DNA of 64,000 nt from Eumeta japonica (GCA_005406025.1 BGZK01001015.1:163239-227238), one strand, 5' to 3'; numbered from the stretch's first letter, positions 32,290 to 46,600 are shown. Program-made: numbers and translations. The notes: generated from the letters alone by a model not told the origin.

Positions 32290-33140
32290 ATGGCTGACGG
32301 CTTGTCGGTGGGAAGTGAGGCTGACCACGCATCTCTGCGGTTCATTCAATCCAACCTGCAGCGGAGCAAGCTCGCTACGGCGGAGCTGCTGGTTGGAGCG
32401 CAGGCGCAAGATTGCAGTGGCACTAGTCCAGGAGCCCTACGTGGGCAATACTGGCGAGCTCAAGCGGTACTCCGGCTGTAGGGTCATCCAACGGGTGGCC
32501 CCGCGTGCCGGACCCGTAAAGCCGCCATCCTAATCCTGGACAGTGACGTGGACGTCGAGGAAGATCAAACACTCATCGACGAAACGTCACTGCTGCTGTA
32601 GTCACGGCCGGGAACTGCAGAATTGGCGTCGTGTCGGTCTACTTCGAGTGCGACAAGCCGATCGGCCCATACCTCGACCGCGTGAAGTGGGTCTGCTCGA
32701 AGCTCGGGACGAACAAAATCATCCTGGGGGCGACGTCAACGCATGGAGCGTGTGGTGGGGCAGTGAGCGCGACGACGCGGAACAGAACTCTGCGACTTCC
32801 TCGACGTGGAGGGTTACATGTACTCAACGAGGGAATATCCCCGTTCGAAGTATACAGGGGACCGTCTCTTGCAAGTACGGTGGACGTGACGGCGTGCAGC
32901 TCCGCTCTACTGGATAGAGCGGAGGAATGATGGTCCGAGGTAACATCCTCGGACCATAACGCAGTCACGTTCAACGTACGCACCGGGGCGGTCCGGACCT
33001 GAACCCTTCCGGGGCACACGAATCTACAACACAGCGAAGGCTCGGTGGTCGGAGTTCTAACAGCGTTTGATAACGCGAAGGAAGAAAGCTCTGACTGCCG
33101 GGACGGTGGAGGTTGTAGACTCGTGTGACCGACTCGACGA
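32290..33140 (+). pseudogene. Retrotransposon ORF2: AP-like endonuclease region, frameshifted
   Basis: LRFIQSNLQRSKLATAELL opens the domain (Asn as in the 'QxNLxRS' start). ALVQEPYVGNTGELKRYSG supplies the catalytic Glu in QEP. VSVYFECDKPIGPYLDRVKW follows, then IILG(G)DVNAWSVWWGS, needing a one-base shift to restore the Gly-Asp pair. VDVTACSSALLDRAEEW and, after a shift, SSDHNAVTFNV complete the domain with the SDH motif. Non-functional as read. Confidence 0.82.
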
Positions 33141-33143
33141 GTC

Positions 33144-34760
33144 GTGGATCTGTACACCGAATGCGTCAAGCACGCGTGCGACACTGCCATACCGCGAAAG
33201 CGCTCGATGCGAAGACCGAAGCTCCCTTGGTGGAGTCCCGAACTAGAGGGGCTGAAAGGGATGCGAACACCAAAAGCGTCGCATCCGAAAGCAGCTAGCA
33301 GACGCCGGTATGTGGTCGAGGAATATGTGAGAGCCAAGGAGGTTTATGAACGGGCAGCAGCGGATGCCCAGACGACGAGCTGGAAACGGTTTTGCACCGC
33401 CCAGGACAGGGAGCGTATGGGATGGTATCTACAGGGTCATCAGGAACACTGGGAGAAACCGGGAGGATGTTTTACTTATCAACGACTCGGGGCAGACGTG
33501 CAGCCCGAACGAGTCTGCCGTCCTCCTGGCGAATACCTTTTTTCCTGATGACCGTGTCGACACGGATGGTCCGTACCACACGGAACTAAGAAGACGAACC
33601 GACGGAAGTATCCGCCCGCCGGAGGCTTCGGATATCTTGTCCGAGATGGACCCGCCTTTCACTGGGGCTGAAGTGAAATGGCCCTTAAGGCATTCAATCC
33701 CAAAAGCCCCTGGGATTGACGGGTTCACTTCGGATATATGCCAGGCTGCCATCTTGCGGGACCTGGGATTGTTCCTAGCCATGGCGAACAAATGTTTGCA
33801 GCTGGGATACTTTCCCCGGGCCTGGAAGGTAGCGACCATAAAGGTGATACCGAAGCCAGGTAAGGACGACTACTCCCGTCCAAAGTCTTACCGTCCCATA
33901 GGCCTTCTCCCGTAATGGGAAAAACCGTGGAAAGGATGCTCGTCTGGCGCATCCAATGGCATATAATGCCGAAGCTGCAGACGCGGCAGTATGGTTTCAT
34001 GCCACAGCGGGACGGAGGACTCCTGTATCTGATGACACATCCATAATGAGTTAAATCTCAAAATTATTGTGATGGTGTCATTGGACATCGAGGGGCCTTC
34101 GACAACGCGTGGTGGCCGGCTTTGAAAACCAACTGCTCGTCCACAAATGCCCAGTAAACCTCTACGGCATGGTAATGGGTTACCTGAGAGACCGGGAGGT
34201 GGTGGTCCGATACGCCGGAGGGGGGAGGATGACTTCGAAGGGTTGTATACAGGGCTCGATAGCCGGTCCAACCTTTGGAATCTCGTCCTGACTCCCTACT
34301 CCGCGAACTCGGGGACCTCGGTGTATACGTTCAGGCGTTCGCGGACGACGTGGTCCTGATGTTTTCCGGACAGTCAGCCTCAGCACTGGAGGCGGAGACC
34401 AACAGGGCACTAGCCCATGTGAGGGACTGGGGCGATCGAAACAAGTTGAGGTTTGCACCATCGAAAACCAACGCGATGGTGCTCACCAGAAAACTGAAGT
34501 TCGATGTCCCGGTCATTCGCATGGGCAACACAAAAATGCCCTTGTTGACGAGATCCGCCTCCTAGGTCTTACAATAGACAAGGTTGACTTTCATACCCAC
34601 GTAGCCAAGGCGTGCAAAGGGCTGCCAGCATTTATAAAGGCATAGCCAGGGCGGCCAAGGCTACCTGGGGTTGAGTCCGGAGATAGTCAGGACGATATAC
34701 GTCGCCGCGATAGAGCCGATAGTCACGTACGCTTCGTGCGCGGGCCCCGGCAACTAAAAG
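33144..34760 (+). pseudogene. Retrotransposon ORF2: reverse transcriptase region, frameshifted
   Basis: Starts with a connector (ASDILSEMDPPFTGAEV), then the RT block KAPGIDGFTSDICQAAI, FPRAWKVATIKVIPKPGKDD and SYRPIGLLP up to 33915. After a shift come GKTVERMLVWRI and YGFMPQR. MVSLDIEGAFDNAWW-like sequence near 34075-34115 has one base lost. SKGCIQGSIAGPTF precedes the catalytic box AFADDVVLM (about 34336-34362). At least five frame breaks. Confidence 0.87.
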
Positions 34761-34769
34761 CTCGGCGTG

Positions 34770-35928
34770 CGGAAAATGCTGGACGCGCTACAGCGCAGTG
34801 TAGCATTGAAAGCATGCCGAGCTTACAGAACGTCTCCCTCCATTCCGCGCTGATCCTCGCGAGGTTGCTCCCCTAGACATACGGGTGGGGAAGCAGCCAG
34901 ACTCTATGAGGTGAAGCGCGGAAGTGAATCGGGGACGTCTGTGCTGACCGGGAGCTCGAGAAGCCCGTGGACTTCCGCGAAATGCCGCATCCCGCGCACT
35001 CCCGAACTCGGGTTCGAGAGCGTTGAAGACCTGGATCCATCAACAGTCGACCGTCTCGCCATTGTCGGGCCGCACATATACCGACGGCAGTAAGACCGAA
35101 GGTAAAGTAGGTGCGGCCCTGACAGAGTGGCGGGACGAAATGGAATCCGGAACTCCACGTTCCGGCTCGAATCCTTCTGCACGGTATTCCAGGCAGAGAT
35201 GTTCGCGCTGCACAGGGCGATAAAGAGGGTCAAGGAAGGCAAGGATCGGCTGGTCAACATCTTCAGCGACTCAAAGTCGTCGCTGCAGATGTTGACCGCC
35301 TAAACAACCCTCTGGCCATGCAGCGCCAAGACATCAGGGATATCGTTGCGGAAGGCAGGAAGTGCGCCTATTCTGGGTGCGGGCACGCGGGAACCACGGG
35401 CAACGAGCGTGCGATGAGCGCCAGGAACGCCGCCCTGAAAACGGCAGCGGATTACGATCGCTATCCGCTGTCGTACGCCAAAAGGTGATCAGGGCGGCGA
35501 GCCTGGACGAGTGGCAACAGCGTTACACCGAGGGAGGCACTGGTGAAATAACCAAGTGCTTCTTTCCCCGAGTGGAAGGGGCGTATAGGGTCCTCTCGCG
35601 ATTCACGATCACGTCCCCGATAGCGCAAACCCTAACGGGACACGGCGGATTCGCTCAGTACCTGAACAGGTTTAAGCTGAAGGATTCGCCGTACTGCGCG
35701 TGCGCCCCTGATAAGGTCCAAGATGTACTGCACGTTCTCGAAGAATGCCCAATCTTCGGGAGAGAGCGTGCAGAGACCGAGGCGGGCACCGGCGTCGTAG
35801 TCGCGAGGCATGGTTTTCCGGCTCTCCTTGACGACGAAACAAATAGAAAAACATTTTTGGAATTTTGCGAGCGGGTCACGCGAAGGTGCAATAAAATGAA
35901 CGGCTCTAATATGGCATACAATGAATAA
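34770..35928 (+). pseudogene. Retrotransposon ORF2: RNase H and Cys/His tail, frameshifted
   Basis: [20 protein letters not shown] (about 35070-35130, one shift), [33 protein letters not shown] and GNERA(D)ER mark RNase H. The tail from 35362 stays open to 35928: [16 protein letters not shown] text, YCACAPDKVQDVLHVLEEC (Cys/His motif), and FLEFCERVTRRCNKMN. The fragment at 5368-6350 is its close relative. Confidence 0.85.
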
Positions 35929-36075
35929 AATAAACACAAATGGTGACTTAAACACGGTAAATCGTGACATAAATAAACAGCCAGTGGTTGGCGGGAAGAC
36001 AAAGACAAATAGTGCTAAATGTAATGTAAATATAACAATAAAAGTATAATAAATATAAGTATATATAAAAAAAAA

Positions 36076-37624
36076 AATTAAGATAAATTATTATTTTATT
36101 ATCACACATTCCAATAATATAAAAGATGAATGAAGTGGATCAAAGGAATCAAAAAAAGCAAAAGGCTAAACAGCGACAAAAAGGATCAAAACAATGATTG
36201 AAAAATGTGTAGTAATAATAAATCTATCATAAACAGATTTAACAATAATTATAATAATAATTATTAATAAAAATGATTATACTATTTTTAATTACCTTCA
36301 AAATGAAATAGCTATTACTTAGACAAAAATACAATATTTTTTTTCTGTAGTCTAATTTATTTTAATTATTTTAAACATCAAATAAAGTTGTGCTAGACCC
36401 ACGTTATGGTCAACTTTGTTTCAATACATAAATGGGTCGGTTGGACCAGTGCAATGTCACACTTTCACAGAATATAGGTGTGAAGTATCAATTTTCTCTG
36501 TTGCTTTTTATTCAGTGAGGGCTCTGATGGCCTATTCCCTCTACATCATCCTACAAACTTCTCTTATTAGCCCCCTCTCCTCTTCATCAGTTCACTCCTC
36601 AGTTCTCCATTAGATATTCTATGCCCACACAAAAGTAACTCACAGGTGACTTCTCCGGAGTCATGTATCCATGAACAGCGGAGATTACATATACTCTAGT
36701 AGCACGCATGCTTGTTTACCCTTTGATAATGATATTAAACTAAAAGATAATGTATTTAACTTCTTATGTGTTTACACTTAAATTCTTATGTGTTTATATG
36801 TTTACATGTGTACTTTTATTTCTCTGTAAATCTGAGGATTTACAGAGAAATAAACTATATATCTGGTAAAACTTTACTAACGTTTTCGTTTCAAACGTTC
36901 TAGTTCTGGCGAATTCAAATGATAGAAGTAAGGATTTCTATCGTAGGATTTTATTTTACAAAATTATGATTTAAATGAGAATACTTTTGATATGAATATA
37001 CAATCAAGTAAATAAAACCTTATTATATTTTTTGTTATAAGTTTCACCTTAGGTGAAAGTATTCATCTCAAATTAAAAATATTTTTCTATTTTAATTTAA
37101 ATTCACTAAGTGCCAAATGTAGTAAACGGTTTCATGTTACTCAATGAACATATTTCATTTGTGCTTAACTAAGCTATTAATTTGTTATTATTATATAAAA
37201 ATAGGTAGGTATCACCCCAAAAAAATGAACAAATAAATTTACTATTATAAAAGTATCTTTAAGGTTTATGCATTGTAAAGAAACCATACATGTATCGACA
37301 TAAAAATCTTCTTCATGTAGCACTAATAGGTAGCAACATTGTAGTCGGTCTAATCGGCCAACGGATAATTGTCATTGATTGTAATAATAATGCTCTGTGG
37401 CGCGTATTGTATAGATAATACACGATGCACAGAGTACCCTTATATAGGCAGACTCTATGTGGTTCTGGTTCTGTGTTATTGAATGTGATCTGTTGCAGTG
37501 TTTTTCTATGGTTGTTGTATATGCATTCTTTAAATAAATTTATCTACTTCACAGATACTTATTTCCACAAGTTTTATGTGTTTTTCCAGTTCGATTAAAT
37601 CCTTACAACACCTCAGTGGTAATA
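36076..37624. other. Spacer and 5' region of CSN4
   Basis: AT-rich, with a perfect hairpin at 36815-36854 (separate entry). An imperfect palindrome lies near 37391-37433 (ctctgtg...cacagag outer arms). tatata at 37441-37446 is a possible but unproven core promoter element for CSN4. No other gene seen. Confidence 0.5.
36815..36854. repeat. Perfect 18-bp hairpin with 4-base loop
   Basis: Arm 36815-36832 (TTTATTTCTCTGTAAATC) is the exact reverse complement of 36837-36854. The loop is TGAG. It lies upstream of CSN4. Confidence 0.85.
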
Positions 37625-40600
37625 ATGTCTTTTAATGTGCCGGCTGTGCGACAATATCTTACCGAACTCCGGAACACTGGAGGTTTACATAAAGATCAAC
37701 TAGAGAAGTAAATATGAATGTATATAAAGATTTTGAGTTGCGAATATTAAACGTAAAAGAATCATTTTATATAGAAAAGTAGTGTGAATGTTTCAAATTT
37801 TATGCAAAAACATAAAAAATGAAATTTTCAACCAACAAATTCACGCTTGTTTCCTTTTTACGTTTGTCATTTATACAACTTGCTTTCTTTTCTATATTTG
37901 GAGTCCATTGAGTTTACAGCAATCAATAATATTTTTTATATTTATAGATATCGACATGTTCTTGTGGAAATTTTGAAAAATCCTGAACCTGAAATAACAG
38001 AGACACTTAAAGCTTTTGTTGAAGCAAGTGAGTATTCTAGTTCGTCTTGTGTGCAGTGCAATAACTAAGAGAATGATATCTTGCCAATGGGCAAAATAGC
38101 ATCTTTAAACAGTTGCGTCAGCTAAATAGTTTTAATTGTATGTATGGTTTCATTCCAATATAAAAATTACAATATAACTATGTAGCAGATATGACAAATA
38201 AAATATTAACAGTTGCTTAGATGTTTAACATCTGTCAATCCTCTCTAATCAATATGCATTTCTTTGGATGAGGATTTGTAGGGGAAGAACAGATTCGAGG
38301 GTCAGCGGTGGGTTGCATGCTGTATGTTACTGCATGTCGCAGGCAAGCGTCTATTATTGAAGTTCTATGAGATCACACCATATACAATAGAATACAACAA
38401 TATCCCTTTAACTTCAAACAAAATCCTGCTACACCCTTGAAATCTTTTAAATATATGAAATATATTGAATTCTTGGTAATATCAAGCAATCTAAAATATG
38501 TATAAATAAAACTTACAACATAGATACAAGTATGTACAGGTTCAGTTGTAATGGATTATATTTAGGTGATCAGATTTAGGCAAAGATGATACTGAGGGAA
38601 AAACTAAAGACATTTTTCTAAAGGTGTTGACGTCAGAATCAAATGATCTTGCCATTTATTATTGTTCTTGGGAACTTTGAGCGTAAGAATAAGGTCCCAT
38701 TTTTATGTTCTATCTAGTAGCTGGATGGTGTTTTTGGGTACACTACTATTGATATTAGATTTATTTTCTCTATGAAAAAAAGTTTTTCATAAGCATTGGA
38801 AAATATAAATTTTTAGTTAATCACATTGCACATTTTCAATGTATATGTAAAATGTCATGTGTCATCACAGAATGGTTATATGGTATTTTTTACTAATATA
38901 ATACAATCATAACTTTTCATAATGAAATGTAAACAATTAAGCATTTTTTTTTCATTATAAAAAATTTTGGTTGTGAAGTGAAAAAAGGAAAGTGACCAAG
39001 TTTCTTTAATAACAATTATTTTTAATATTTGTTTCCATAGGTAATTAACTTATTATAAATACAAATAGTCTTTTAAATTTGTTTGACAGTTCTTTGCTAT
39101 GCCATTATTTGTTTTGTATTTTTTTACTGAAACTTCCTAGAAACAATGCAGGAGTAAAGGGCACACCTTTTTATGACAATTTACAATGACTAAAGTAAGA
39201 TTAAGATCTCATGTTTCTTTCTTAAAAATTTCAGCACCTCAAAGATACTTTATAAAAAAATTTTCATTATAATGAATGACATTATAAAAAAGTTTACACT
39301 GTATGAAAACCACTGTTATAATAATTATAAAAATATTAATTAACAAGTTAATTGTTTATTATTGCATTATAACAAAAGGTCACAGAACAGTAGTAAATAT
39401 ATACATCACAACTTGGGACCACAGAGTTTAAGGACGATATAATATATCAAAAGGTTGACATATTATGTTAACCCTTTGATGGCCATGGTTGGATAAATCC
39501 GACAAACGAAAATGTCACAAACATGCCACTGCCAGTTTTATATCAGACAAATTTATGTTTTTAGTTTTTATTTATATTTTATTTTCACATAATTTGGAAC
39601 AAAAATTAAAACATGCGATTCTAACAAATCAATTAGTTGTACTAATACATAAATTAATCTTAGATCAAACCTCACAAACATTATATCATGTAAAAAAAAA
39701 AAACATTTTTTTCAGTATTTTATTGCATACTTATAAAAAGCCAAGGTCGGATATATCCGACATTAATGATGGAACAGTTCTTGCTTTACCTTTTTTTTAA
39801 TGATAATTTTATTGGCTTAATAGATTTGAGGTAATCTTGGCAATGATTTAATTTTGAAATTTTTGATTTGATTTGAAACTCAAGTGAATTTTATAATTTA
39901 AATCCACATGGAAATTATTTTTTTTAATAATATCTATACTATTATTGATTTTAATGTAGTAAAAAAGATTTGAAATTATTTTTTAAATTATACACATTAT
40001 TTTGATTTCATAATTCACTAAGAAATTATAAGGTATTTATTTTCAGCACTAGATAGATGCAATTTATTGTTACTCCAAAAACCAGTGTCAGGAATATGCA
40101 ATGCTTATGATGTCTTATTTTTATTGTGTATTTACTCAACTAATTTTCAGTTTTTAATTTCTATTTTTTATTTACATTTTAGTTATATAATTTCTTAAAT
40201 AAATAAGTAGAGATTATTTCCACGTCTGAAGCTACCAGTTCAAGTGTGTATATAGCTCAATTATTATTCAACTTTTTACATAACTTATTATTATATTCTT
40301 ACCAGTGAGTGTACCCACCTGACAAGAAAACATCCATTTTTGTTTTGCTTTTTGTTTCTGGGTCTATAGTTTACCTTTTTGATGGTAAATTATTTTATAT
40401 TTATAAACTATAACCAATTTAAAGAACATTAATTACCTCTAATAATAATAACAGGTAATACTTCCAGCATATGCATACCCAGGATTGTTTGTTAGGTTTT
40501 CTAGGTTTAAAGAAAACTGTTTACATATAATAATTATTATTACAAGAAAATCATATTGTGTTTCTATTGCACATAAAATAAAAGAAAAAAACTACTAAAT

Positions 40601-43600
40601 ACAAGGGTCGTACCTTGTTGTCACTGTTGTTATCATGCGAAAATCATTTCATGGAACAACAGATGTTTGAAATATTTTTGCCTTCATACATTTATACTGT
40701 GATATTACAAATATATTTTTTTCGTTTGCAGTTGTAAATGAAAATGTAAGTCTTGTAATATCACGCCAGCTGTTAACTGATGTTGGTACTCATCTATCCT
40801 TGTTACCTGATAATGTGTCACAAGAAGTGTCTCATTTTGCTCTGGATGTGATACAACCTCGTGCCATCTCCTTTGAAGAACAGGTCTGTATTGTTATTAA
40901 TAATACATTAAAGTTAAAAAAATATTGTGTGTGATCAATAATCATCTCCAAAACTCAGTTTAATGTTTATATTATTTAGCTCTTATTACTGTCACCTTTT
41001 TTGTATATGACTGCTATTGATCATTGGTCTAGTTTATTTAAGCATGTAGAGACCAACAAAAATGAAATATGACTATTAACCTTGTATTATATTGCATTCT
41101 CCTTTAAATGTCAAATATGTTCCTTGAAACTTATCAAGTAGTATAAGTGGGTAGTTCTACTATTTAATGTGTATTATCTCTTTGATTTCAACTAGAAAAG
41201 ACAACAATATTTTTGAAAAGAAAATTATTTTTTACTGTGGAAAGCCTTTAAAAAAAGCAATGAGGGTAATAGAATATGGAGATATATTTTTATTGTTTTA
41301 AGTTTTGTGATGAGTTAAGCGAGTTATGATAAAGTGCTTCAGTGTACTCTTGAGAGCTAACATATTTCAGGTCTCCAGCATAAGACAGCATTTGGCTGAT
41401 ATATATGAACGTAATCAAAAATGGAAGGAGGCTGCTGAAGTTCTCGTCGGAATTCCCTTAGAGACGGGACAGAAGTATGTATCTCATTGACTTCACAAAT
41501 TGCTATAAATTTTGTGATTAATCACTGATTTGGTGTAGAAATCATACAGATTGAATATCTCAATGATTTTAACATTTGCACATTCATTACTTATTATTTT
41601 CATCTCATAAGAATGTACTTTCTAATGTTCTTGCTTCAGCCCTGAATGAAACTGAAAATGTTTCACTATTACATATTAAGGAAGATTTCATATTATATAT
41701 GGATAGGCTTCCACATATAAGATCAATTCAGATCATTTAAACATAAGCAAAGTTGTAAGAAGAGCTACTATGTTCTTTGCAACATCATAAAAAACATACT
41801 TAAAAAAATCATTGTAAATTGAATGTATGTCACGAATTTTCAAGTACATGGGGTGAAGTCAGAGACAAATGGTAATAAAACATACATTAAAATCTAGCCA
41901 AAATCATCTCTATACATAACTGTAAACCACATTTATATTGTTTTAGCAGATAAGTCTGCACACACTAAAAAGACAGCTTATGATTTTATATCTATATATA
42001 TTAGGGTGTGGAAAAAAATTATGATTATTTTCTCCCTTGTCGTCCTCCACCCAAAATATCACAGGATATATCCAAACGAAGATTATGTCAGAGTCAGAAC
42101 TCTTGATTCCGATTTTAAGAGGTTCTCCATGGAACATTAAATTTTTATGTTTAAATAACAGAATTTTTAACATTATTTTGCCTGACAAGGTATGAAGAAC
42201 CTTTTTTTTTTGATAAAATGAATAAATGGATCTTTTTCAGCATTAAATTTTAATTGTCAATATAGAAATTTCTACAGATTGTTAAATTTGAAATTTTTCA
42301 AAATTTCACATCTTTTTCATTGTGCAGCCAAACTATTGTAGATAGAACAAAAAGTCGAATGGCAATTCAAATTTGTAGCAATATGATTAATATATAAAAC
42401 TACAGTTCATATGAAAAGCTTATCAAGGACAATTTTGTAGTTGTAATTACTTTCTATTAATTGTTATTAAGATTTTATGTCTATCTTCAATATTTTTCAT
42501 AGTATATTTGAGAAATCATAAAAATAAGGCTTAGCTCTGTAACTTTTAATATGGATATAAATAAATTAAGTTTTGTGCTAGACTGAACGAACTTTGTAAT
42601 ACATGAACCCTGTCTAGAAACTATTAAATAATATTGGTATTCACTTTCCTATTCTATACATGCCTTTTGTTCTGCATGCACATTATTAAATTCCATATTC
42701 ACACATAATAATAAAAGAGATCTGAATTAGTTTAACACTTAATAACTTATTATGAAATGTAAATAAAACAAGATTTTCAACATGCAGTTTTTTCAATATC
42801 ATACAAGTATATATTCATTTAAGAATCAAATATTATTTACAATGGCACCCACAAACATGTTATAACGATGACTGGTAGAGATAGCTTTGCAGTTTTTGCA
42901 AGTCAGCAAATAAGATGAACACATATAGTTACAGTACAATTTGTTTAATTTAACTACTTTTGTAGCATAATGTCATGCGAGAAAGTTGTTGACAGTTGTT
43001 GACCTTCTCTGAGAGAAAGTTGTTGACATTCAAAACACATTTGTTTTTCAAAAAAGCAAGTCTATCTATAAACTAAAAAAGTCTAGCCATAATGTAAAAG
43101 CCCACATTTAATTAACCAAAAACACTGATATGAATTATGATTTTGTTTACTTTTTTTACAGGCAATACTCTGTGGATTATAAATTGGAAACATATTTAAA
43201 AATAGCTCGGTTGTATTTAGAAGTGGATGATCCGGTGCAAGCTGAAGCATATGTGAACAGAGCATCGTTGTTGCAAGCGGAGACGACCAATGAACAACTG
43301 CAGATATACTACAAAGTGTGCTATGCTCGTGTGCTAGATTACAGGAGGTAATATATATGTGTTACTAAATTATAAATTTTTTGTCTGTAATGAGAACACA
43401 TATATTTTAGTCATTTAGATAGTATAAGGGAGCGTCCCTAAATCACATGATCCTATTTTAACCTTTTCAGAACCCATCCCTCCCTTTCATGTACGAGGGG
43501 CGGCTGATAAGTCCGCGGCCTAAGGCATTAGATGAAAGAAAAGTATGAGTATTTTATTTTTATTTTTCAATATAGTCTCCCTCAAGCGAAATACATTTTT

Positions 43601-46600
43601 CACATCTGGTGTATAACGCCTTCAAACCGTCCAAAAAATATTCCTTTTCTTTGCAGTCAAAATGGCTTTCTACAGCCATCTTCATTTGATTGTCATCAAC
43701 AAATCTACGACCACGTAACTCCTTTTAAATTGGAAAGGAAATAGTCGCTGGAGCTAGATCTGGGCTGTAGGGTGGTGGTCAATTTCCGAGAAGCCCGTGT
43801 CCTTCAGGGCCTGCCTCGAAACCCGCGCCGTGTGGACAGATGCATTGTCTGTAAAACAGCACTCCGCGCGATAACTCCCACCGTCGCTTCTGTACGACTG
43901 TGCCTAAGCCAATAAATCGCGTAATATTGGCCATTCATAGTAGTCCCTTTGGCAAGTAATCAATTAGTAAAACACCTTCACTATCCCAAAAATTGTCGCC
44001 ATAAGCTTTGATGCCGACTTTTGAACCTTGAATTTCTTCGGCGGCCTTTCTCCTTTTTCCATTGCATGAACTCCTGTTTAGATTCCGGATGGTATTGACG
44101 AACCCAGGTTTCATCCACGGTTACAATTGGTCGCAATTTCGTCTATATTATCCCCGACTAACCCAAAAATCCATTTCTGAAGTCGCCGCTGCTTGTCAAA
44201 CGGCGTTAGCATTTTGGTACCAACGCGCACTGATTTTCTCATATTCATATGCTCGTGTATAATTTCTTCAACTCGTTCTTTACTAATCTGCAACTCTTCA
44301 GCTATCTGTCATAATTTTATTCTTCGGTCGGCCAGTACTAATTTTTCGATTTTTCGAACATTTTCCTCCACTACCGTCACAGGACGCCCTAAGGAGGATC
44401 ATCTTCACAGCTCTCGTCCTTGTTGAAATAAGAGCCCATTTTTGACCATCGTATACTAAGGCGCAGATTCCTGAAGAACTGATACCATGTCTTCAAAAAT
44501 TTCTTTGGACGTTTTTCCTTTCTTTACGAAGTACTTTATTACGGCACGATGTTCAATATTACTGAGATTTGACGATCTGGCTGACATGATGGCGTTTGTG
44601 CTTCGACAGATAATTTGTTAATGACTTTAATAACGAAAGGAAGCTATATTTATACCAGCAAGAAGTGTCGCAATTAGTGGTAATAGTTGTGAAATAATGA
44701 GTCATCGTAAGCCTTGGGCCGCGGACTTATCAGCCGCCCCTCGTAGCCTAACCTAGCCCTTCTATGACCCTGTCTATTCTGGATTGTATGTAGTTTTTCA
44801 CATACATGTACAACATTATGAGAATATACTCTTGATATATAAAATAAATATTAAACTTATACTGCCAATTATTTTCATTGCATCAAATAAAATGTATGAA
44901 CAAAATTATGTAGCTTGACTCTTCACTACTCCATCCCTTCCATAGCCATCAAAGTGACCCTCTCCCCGTCGGCCGAGCTATGTGATTTATGGATGTACCC
45001 TAATTAGAAATAATTAAATGTATTCAAAAATTGACTGAATGTTGCCATGTAGATCGAATTTACTAATAAATGTTTTATGGGGATTTTTTACAAAATTTTA
45101 AATGCATTAAAATTTTATTAAAAATTTTAACCATATTCAAATAAATACAGTAAAATTGCAAAATTGCGATATGATAGTTCTTTGATATTCTAATATTGAA
45201 ATGTCGTGTATAATTTCAAAAGACTGATATTGGTTATTTGCATATTGAAAGCAGACATACACGTTTTTAACAGAAAAGTAATTAAATTTGTACATACATG
45301 GAAAATACAAAATTATTTTCTGGATTGTAGTAATTTTTTGTAGATAGAATGTCTTTGTTTTAGAGAACATTAATTCATAGCATACTATTCGTTTTTAAAC
45401 TCCCTTATGGGCGCTTGTAAATAAGCCTATATTATTTGACTTTCCATCAATCTTACCTTTTAAAGGGCTGTATTGAAGCATAATAGATAGTTAGTTTAAC
45501 TTTTTACAGAATATGAATTACATATTATGATACTTATCGCAAATAAATAACACAGACCGACAGAATCAGGTCGACCTTCTAACTTAGAAACCAGAATATA
45601 CTTTTTCGAAAGTTACTGGCGCACTGAATCTGAATCCGAGGTCCAAATTTCTGAATTGGCTCTAGTTTACGAGATATCCCAACCTAAAAGTGACAAAATG
45701 GCGATTTATGACTATATTTCAGGTTATATAATAACGCGATCTTTGTTTTGGAAAAAACTATAAGAAGCTCCTTAAAGTAAAACCCTGGAATTCTCAAATA
45801 GCATTGAGTTTACTCAAATAGTTTATTTCTTCTTTGAGATATTTTATTTTGAAATATTTTAGTTTCATGATTTTTAATCCTCTCTAAGTTCATATGATTC
45901 TGAATATTTTTGATATTTATGAGTTTACCAGAAAAAATAAATCATGTACACCATGAGATTTGCTGTCCGAAATCACCTCTAAGTACCTTAAAAGCATTAA
46001 AAACCAGATAGAACAGCTAAACGGTGTAAAAGTTGTATACCTATTGAATTTTCTTCTATTTGGTGGGCATGGGGCTCTGCCACATATCAGACTGGCTGAG
46101 CATTGAGTAGGGTTTTGTCTTAATTATTTTTTAATATTTATAAGCATATTTTCAGTGACATATTTTTGTTATAGTTATTTTGGCAAAGTTGTTCTAAAAA
46201 AGGAGAAGATTACGAATATTTGTGGAAAAATGCATGATCAATTCCATCCTGTATATTGAGCTCCCGCTGAACATTTCAAACTGCTTAAAAAATGCATTTT
46301 TTTTTTCTTATAGTTAAATATCCCACATATGTGGGAGTATGGTATTGGTTTTGGATGTGGTCAGCAATTATTTATGGAAGATTAAAAAAACATATGAAAC
46401 CTATTACAATAGTACACAATTATTTTTTGTAGGTTATGGCGAATTACATTCATTATTTTAAACATATGTCCTTGTTGAAGTAAAACTTCTAATGCGACTT
46501 CCAACAAGGTTGCTTTAAACGTTTAATGCTACCATGGAGGGGGTATGAAAGCACTGTTGCGTTAAACGTTCAACGCTCCTGGGGAGGGGAAATAGAAAGA

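Larger units (their letters stand above)
30700..36075 (+). mobile_element. R1-clade-like non-LTR retrotransposon, multiply frameshifted
   Basis: GC-rich block in AT-rich DNA, with gag zinc knuckles, AP-type endonuclease, reverse transcriptase, RNase H and a Cys/His tail in the order typical of R1/I-group elements. It ends near 36068 in an A-rich run after several aataaa-like hexamers. The 5' limit is uncertain and may include the upstream tandem array. Many single-base indels break every frame. I saw no clear target-site duplication. It is placed between LIN54 and CSN4. Confidence 0.88.

Noticed and set aside
39489..39800. 103-codon plus-strand frame in CSN4 intron 2
   Set aside because: AT-rich, begins inside a repeat-like stretch, and does not fit the CSN4 splicing frame.
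41943..42188. 81-codon minus-strand frame in CSN4 intron 4
   Set aside because: No domain. The underlying sequence may be an old repeat, but I could not identify it.
44062..44426. Plus-strand frames inside the 43.5-kb mariner
   Set aside because: The transposase blocks read on the minus strand.
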